This document shows positions 7,754-10,849 of a DNA stretch of 10,849 nt, one piece after another. The position numbers were made by a program, and so were the translations under genes. Position 1 is the stretch's first letter. Each line of letters starts with the position of its first letter. Below the pieces are notes generated by a model that saw only the letters and a list, made by a program, of their open reading frames with translations, did not search any database and was not told the origin of the DNA. The DNA comes from Actinomycetota bacterium. GTDB lineage: Bacteria; Actinomycetota; Actinomycetes; S36-B12; CAIYMF01. The DNA lies in assembly GCA_009699025.1 (NCBI GenBank), contig WLOZ01000033.1:1-10849 (forward strand), written 5' to 3'.

Positions 7754-8503
7754 TCAGTCGCTCGGGCTGGGGGGCTTGGTGGAGTCGGCCTGCGCCTCGC
7801 GGTGCTTGGCCAGCACCGGCTTGAGGAGTCGGTAGGTCACGTAGGCGCCTAGGAGGTACAGGGGCCATCCCATGGCAATGCGCGCCACCCCGAGGGGGCC
7901 CACCGACTGCGCGAAGTAGAGAGGGACCTGAACCGCGAGGCGAAGTCCGAACACCCCCACCCACACCCACGTGGCTGTGGCATAGGCCCGACGCACCTCA
8001 GGCGCCGAGCGCCAGGTGGTGCCCTCACCGGTGAGCAGGCCTACCACCACCCCGATCAGCGGCCAGCCGACGAGAATCGACGCGAGGAGCACCACCCCGT
8101 ACACGACATTGATGAGCAGCCCGGGCAGGTAGTAGTCCTGGGCCTGCCCAGTGCGCGAGGCCACGAAGGCCGACACGGCGACTCCTGCGAACCCCGCAGC
8201 CACCTGCTGCAGGCTTTCGCGTCGCACCAGTCGGAGCCCCGCGATGAGTACCCCCACCACGATGGCGGCCCAGATGGAACGGGTGAGGTCGTTGCCGGTG
8301 ACGAGGTAGGCGACCAGGAAGACGGCCGCCGGAAGGCTGGAGTCGATCATGCCGCGCCAGCCGCCGATAGCTCGGGCGAGGAGAGCGCGCTCGGCAGGGA
8401 TATCTGCGATCGCGTCGGCAATCACCTCAGTGGGCGAGTCCTGGTGGGGGGCTGAGTCCTCCTCGAGGGGCGAGTCGGACTGCGCGCTCGGGTCGTGGCT
8501 CAC
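7754..8503 (-). CDS. DUF3159-family integral membrane protein
   Basis: A 249-residue protein with a polar, acidic N-terminal tail (about 1-25), then about six hydrophobic stretches near residues 57-70, 76-92, 102-116, 127-157 (possibly two helices), 178-193 and 208-226, and a short polar C-terminus. Conserved-looking motifs include ALLARAIGGWRGMIDSSLPA (40-59) and GLLTGEGTTWR (155-165). These fit the actinobacterial DUF3159 family, whose biochemical function I do not know. The GTG start (8503-8501) overlaps the TGA of the upstream OB-fold gene as GTGA, indicating translational coupling and suggesting related roles. By position it matches M. tuberculosis Rv2693c. It converges on the trkA operon with a hairpin between. 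Confidence 0.85.
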   Translation of the reverse strand: MSHDPSAQSDSPLEEDSAPHQDSPTEVIADAIADIPAERALLARAIGGWRGMIDSSLPAAVFLVAYLVTGNDLTRSIWAAIVVGVLIAGLRLVRRESLQQVAAGFAGVAVSAFVASRTGQAQDYYLPGLLINVVYGVVLLASILVGWPLIGVVVGLLTGEGTTWRSAPEVRRAYATATWVWVGVFGLRLAVQVPLYFAQSVGPLGVARIAMGWPLYLLGAYVTYRLLKPVLAKHREAQADSTKPPSPSD

Positions 8504-8916
8504 GCGCCCGGCCCCGGCTTGATCGCATAGCGGGGGTTAAACATCACCGGTTGGCCGTCGACCGAGTTGATGCGGCCCGACACGGTGATGGTGCGGCCGG
8601 GGTCAACCCCGCGGATGCGTCGACGACCGAGCCACATCACGGTAAGACTGCCGGTGCCGTCGTAAACGTCGGCCTCGAACGCGGGCGCACCGCCTCGCGG
8701 ACGCACCGTGACCGAGCGCACCGTGCCGAGCACGTCGACCCGCTCACCGGTGCAGCACTGCCGCACCGGGGTCGCGCCCGACGCCAGCGCGTCGGCATGC
8801 AGTTCATCGGCCTCAATGCGCGACTGGTCGTGCGACACGAGCCTCCTGATCCGTGCGAGCAGCCCTGTCTCGGCTCCGCGCGGTTCGGGATCGCGATCGA
8901 CTGTGGATGACGTCAT
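8500..8916 (-). CDS. OB-fold nucleic-acid-binding-like protein
   Basis: A 138-residue soluble protein. The second half (about residues 55-135) has the five-strand pattern of an OB fold: GERVDVLGTVRSVTVRPRGG, then FEADVYDGTGSLTVMWLGRR, then GRTITVSGRINSVDGQPVMF. This resembles the tRNA-anticodon/RecG-wedge type of OB domain. The N-terminal part is charged and may be flexible. The family often sits beside the DUF3159 gene in Actinobacteria (M. tuberculosis Rv2694c by position); its ligand is unknown. I chose the ATG at 8916 because it fits the family length and the intergenic layout; the frame stays open far upstream only because it lies antisense to the hydrolase gene. No Shine-Dalgarno is evident, but a promoter-like pair ends 6 bases before the ATG, so the mRNA may be leaderless. 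The gene overlaps the DUF3159 start by 4 bp. Confidence 0.85.
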   Translation of the reverse strand: MTSSTVDRDPEPRGAETGLLARIRRLVSHDQSRIEADELHADALASGATPVRQCCTGERVDVLGTVRSVTVRPRGGAPAFEADVYDGTGSLTVMWLGRRRIRGVDPGRTITVSGRINSVDGQPVMFNPRYAIKPGPGA

Positions 8917-8922
8917 GGATCC

Positions 8923-8952
8923 AGCGTAGACGCGAGCGAGCCCGTCGGTCAC
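8923..8952 (-). promoter_or_regulatory. Candidate promoter of the OB-fold/DUF3159 pair
   Basis: On the minus strand GTGACC (8947-8952) could act as -35 and TACGCT (8923-8928) as -10, separated by 18 bases. The -10 box is followed by only six bases (GGATCC) before the ATG at 8916, so transcription would begin at or next to the start codon, giving a leaderless message. This is consensus matching by eye. Confidence 0.45.
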
Positions 8953-8986
8953 ACCCACGCCGGGGCATGGCGACAGGATTAGCTGT

Positions 8987-9703
8987 GTGGCCCGTCGAAT
9001 CGCCCTCGCGTTGCACGGTGCGGGCTCCGATGGCGACTTCGTGCTCCGATGCTTCCGCGCCGGCGACCTCGCGGTTGACGAGGTCGTCGCCATCGAACAT
9101 CGTGACGCCGAGACGCGCACGCTGCTCACCATCATCACCAGACAGGTCGAGGCCGCTCGGGCACGCGGCGACGAGGTGACGTTCCTCGCGGGTGTCTCTC
9201 TCGGCGCCCACGCCGTGGCCACCTGGACGGCCCGCGCTGGGGCGCATACCGAGATCAGCGGACTTCTGCTGGTGATGCCCGCCTGGACCGGGTCCCCCAC
9301 GTTCGTCGCGGCCGCCACAGCGGCCGCTGCTTCCGACGTGTTGTCCCTGGGCTCCGCTGCCATCATCGAGCGGCTGAAGGGCGAGTCACCGCGTGATTGG
9401 GTCGTCGACGCCGTCGCTTCATCGTGGCCACGGTACGGCGACCCAGTGCTGGCCGCCTCGCTGCTGACCGCCTCGCGATCGCCCGGCCCAACCTCCGCCG
9501 AACTCGCCTCAATTCGAGTGCCCAGCGCCATCGTGTGCCTCGACGATGACGCGCTGCACCCCCGTGCCGTCGCCGAACACTGGCACAGCGTGATTCCAGC
9601 GTCAGCGCTCGAAAGTCTGCCGCGCGACCTGGGCGGCAGACGACCTGACGTGCTCGGCCAAGCCGCCATCAGGGCACTGGCCCGCCTTAGCGAATCTCAG
9701 TGA
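8987..9703 (+). CDS. Alpha/beta-hydrolase-like protein
   Basis: A 238-residue probably cytosolic protein starting at GTG 8987, with an AGGA (8975-8978) 8 bases upstream as a modest ribosome binding site. The opening IALALHGAGSDGDF (5-18) has the HG oxyanion-loop feature, and GVSLGAH (69-75) is a GxSxG nucleophile elbow with Ser71. The late segment VCLDDDALHP (183-192) fits the acid-bearing strand end, with Asp186-188 as candidates. A C-terminal catalytic His is not obvious: the expected zone reads LPRDLGGRRPDVLGQ, though His191, His198 and His200 lie earlier. There is no signal peptide. Substrate is unknown. By position it matches M. tuberculosis Rv2695. It diverges from the OB-fold gene across 70 bp and its 3' end overlaps the convergent DUF3710 gene by 17 bp. 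Confidence 0.82.
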   Translation: MARRIALALHGAGSDGDFVLRCFRAGDLAVDEVVAIEHRDAETRTLLTIITRQVEAARARGDEVTFLAGVSLGAHAVATWTARAGAHTEISGLLLVMPAWTGSPTFVAAATAAAASDVLSLGSAAIIERLKGESPRDWVVDAVASSWPRYGDPVLAASLLTASRSPGPTSAELASIRVPSAIVCLDDDALHPRAVAEHWHSVIPASALESLPRDLGGRRPDVLGQAAIRALARLSESQ

Positions 9704-10478
9704 TCTCCGGACCGCGCTCGAACGGGCTGATGTCGTCGCGAACCCACGCCGGCTCACCTGCGCCGGCCTCAGAATCGAACTCCGAATCGACCTCCGAATC
9801 GACCTGCTGCTGGGCGTTGTCGGGAAGGCGCATGGGCAGTTGGTCACCCGGGGCGCGGGCTTCGCTGTCGCGCACCACGATGATGCCGCGCGCGATCGAC
9901 TCGAGTCGTGCGGCGGCCTCGGGCTCCACGGCCGCCGGACCGAGAAACACAAGTCGCAGGAACCACCGGGGGCCGTCGACTCCCACGAAGCGCGCAGGCT
10001 GACTGCCCTGAGTTCCGTCGGGCATGTCGGCCGGCACCTGGGTGCGAATCTCGGTGCCCCACGGACCCTCGACCTCATCGACAAGCCCGCCCGAGGCAGT
10101 GATCTGGTTGCGAAGGTCGCGGCGGACTCCGCTCCAGATCCCCTCCGAGCGAGGGGCAGCGAAGGCCTGCACTGACACCGCGCCAACCGGCGTGACGCAC
10201 GTGAGACCCATCACCGCGCCGCTCGCCTGATCAACCTCGAGTCGGAGTTCCATCTCATCGACCGGACGTACGCGCACCGAGCCGAAGTCGATTGACTCGA
10301 CATCGTCGTCGACCTCGGAGATATCCCAGGGACCGTCGGGCCGGGCGGGCAAGGCCTCCGGCTCAGGATCGGAATCGTCGGACGCGCTCTCGGAAGCCTC
10401 AGTCGGCTCGGTGCCCGACTCGGCGTCACTATCGGGCTCGAGCTCGTCGGGGTCCTGGTCCTTGCGTCGTCGGAACAC
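9687..10478 (-). CDS. DUF3710-family protein
   Basis: A 263-residue soluble protein of the actinobacterial DUF3710 family, function unknown to me. Residues 1-45 start MFRRRKDQ and then form a very acidic Ser/Glu/Asp/Pro-rich disordered tail. The conserved core (about 48-210) begins GPWDISEVDDDVESIDFGS and includes APRSEGIWSGVRRDLRNQI, ARFVGVDGPRWFLRLVFLG and IARGIIVVRD. A polar linker with a VDSEVDSEFDSE repeat (226-237) leads to the C-terminal end. The GTG start at 10478 is supported by GGAG (10484-10487) five bases upstream. It lies 66 bases downstream of dut on the same strand, the same order as M. tuberculosis Rv2697c-Rv2696c. It overlaps the convergent hydrolase gene by 17 bp. Confidence 0.88.
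   Translation of the reverse strand: MFRRRKDQDPDELEPDSDAESGTEPTEASESASDDSDPEPEALPARPDGPWDISEVDDDVESIDFGSVRVRPVDEMELRLEVDQASGAVMGLTCVTPVGAVSVQAFAAPRSEGIWSGVRRDLRNQITASGGLVDEVEGPWGTEIRTQVPADMPDGTQGSQPARFVGVDGPRWFLRLVFLGPAAVEPEAAARLESIARGIIVVRDSEARAPGDQLPMRLPDNAQQQVDSEVDSEFDSEAGAGEPAWVRDDISPFERGPEITEIR
9769..9804 (-). repeat. Three tandem 12-bp repeats inside the DUF3710 gene
   Basis: On the plus strand TCCGAATCGACC occurs twice in perfect tandem (9781-9792, 9793-9804), preceded by a degenerate copy TCAGAATCGAAC (9769-9780). The unit is a multiple of three, so copy-number change would keep the frame and lengthen or shorten the (V/F)DSE array by four residues. Confidence 0.85.
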
Positions 10479-10504
10479 TGTGACTCCATGCCATGGAAGG
10501 AATT

Positions 10505-10520
10505 CGGGGCGCCTGCCCCG
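10505..10520 (-). terminator. Short GC hairpin between dut and the DUF3710 gene
   Basis: CGGGGC and GCCCCG form a perfect 6-bp stem around a 4-base loop. It sits 24 bases after the dut stop and 26 bases before the DUF3710 start codon. There is no T tract. It may end or attenuate the dut transcript, or act as an mRNA processing or stability element within a dut-DUF3710 transcript. It is short, so a chance palindrome is possible. Confidence 0.4.
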
Positions 10521-10544
10521 GCTCCCACCGTACCTGACTCAGCC

Positions 10545-10849
10545 TCAACCTCCGGTGGAGCCGAATCCGCCGCCACCTCGGTGCGATCCGGGCAGCGACT
10601 CAACCTCGTGCAACACCGCGTACGACACCGGGCTCACGACGAGTTGGGCGATTCGGTCTCCCCTGGCCACCGACACAGGGGTGGTGGGGTCGAGGTTGAT
10701 GAGCGCAACGCTGATCTCGCCGCGATACCCGGCGTCAATGGTTCCGGGTGCGTTGACGACGGTGAGCCCGTGCCGCAGCGCCATCCCGGAGCGCGGGTGT
10801 ACGAACGCCGCGTAGCCCTCCGGGAGCGCGATGGAGATGCCTGTGGGCA
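10545..10849 (-). CDS. dut: Deoxyuridine 5'-triphosphate nucleotidohydrolase (dUTPase), C-terminal part
   Basis: About 100 C-terminal residues are present; the 5' end lies beyond the right edge. dUTPase hydrolyses dUTP to dUMP and pyrophosphate, keeping uracil out of DNA and supplying dTMP synthesis. Trimeric-dUTPase motifs are visible: [12 protein letters not shown] (motif II), [15 protein letters not shown] with the catalytic Asp (motif III), [11 protein letters not shown] (motif IV), and the C-terminal [11 protein letters not shown] arm (motif V) that closes over the active site. The TGA stop is at 10547-10545. The DUF3710 gene follows on the same strand. Confidence 0.96.
   Translation of the reverse strand, partial: PTGISIALPEGYAAFVHPRSGMALRHGLTVVNAPGTIDAGYRGEISVALINLDPTTPVSVARGDRIAQLVVSPVSYAVLHEVESLPGSHRGGGGFGSTGG

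Noticed and set aside
8917..9669. A long minus-strand extension of the OB-fold gene that would make a 389-residue protein
   Set aside because: The extension lies antisense to the hydrolase-like gene, is low-complexity Ser/Ala/Arg, and the conserved protein fits the start at 8916.
10211..10603. Minus-strand frame spanning the 5' end of the DUF3710 gene and the gap to dut
   Set aside because: It is out of frame with the DUF3710 protein, lacks a recognisable domain, and the GTG start at 10478 has a good Shine-Dalgarno.
1..10849. Defence system, prophage, insertion sequence or CRISPR array
   Set aside because: Every stretch is accounted for by conserved core genes and short intergenic gaps; no transposase, integrase, nuclease-effector gene or spaced repeat array was seen.

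Overview
The window is a GC-rich (roughly two-thirds G+C by eye), tightly packed stretch of chromosome from an actinobacterium, most likely a Micrococcales-type organism. Evidence is the high-GC codon use, frequent GTG starts, GTGA stop/start overlaps, and a gene order that I recognise from memory as conserved across Actinobacteria. In Mycobacterium tuberculosis the same block runs approximately from Rv2689c to Rv2697c: RNA methyltransferase, APC-type permease, ceoB, ceoC, DUF3159 membrane protein, OB-fold protein, alpha/beta hydrolase, DUF3710 protein, dut. I see no insertion sequence, phage gene, tRNA, rRNA, CRISPR array or other sign of horizontal transfer, and no stretch over 300 bases lacks a gene.

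Left part (1-6368, all minus strand): a probable co-directional run of four genes read right to left. First is a KimA-like APC-superfamily potassium importer, then a TRAM-domain 5-methyluridine-type RNA methyltransferase coupled to it through a GTGA overlap, then aconitase, then a conserved actinobacterial protein of unknown function cut by the left edge. Between the methyltransferase and aconitase lies a perfect 22-bp DNA palindrome just upstream of the aconitase Shine-Dalgarno. It is the best regulatory element of the window and a likely operator.

Middle (6402-7748, plus strand): two tandem TrkA/RCK proteins (CeoB/CeoC-like) form a two-gene operon, divergent from the KimA-like gene and ended by a 12-bp-stem hairpin. 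No TrkH-type pore subunit is present, which raises the possibility that the two NAD-binding RCK proteins serve the neighbouring KimA-like transporter.

Right part (7754-10849): a minus-strand pair (OB-fold protein then DUF3159 membrane protein, GTGA overlap), a plus-strand alpha/beta-hydrolase-like gene, and a minus-strand pair of dut (cut by the right edge) followed by the DUF3710 gene. The hydrolase and DUF3710 genes are convergent and overlap by 17 bp at their 3' ends.

Overall this is conserved core chromosome: potassium uptake, RNA modification, TCA cycle and nucleotide-pool sanitation, with several uncharacterised actinobacterial families. I found no new defence or mobile system. The points most worth following up are the aconitase palindrome and the KimA/TrkA-pair arrangement.
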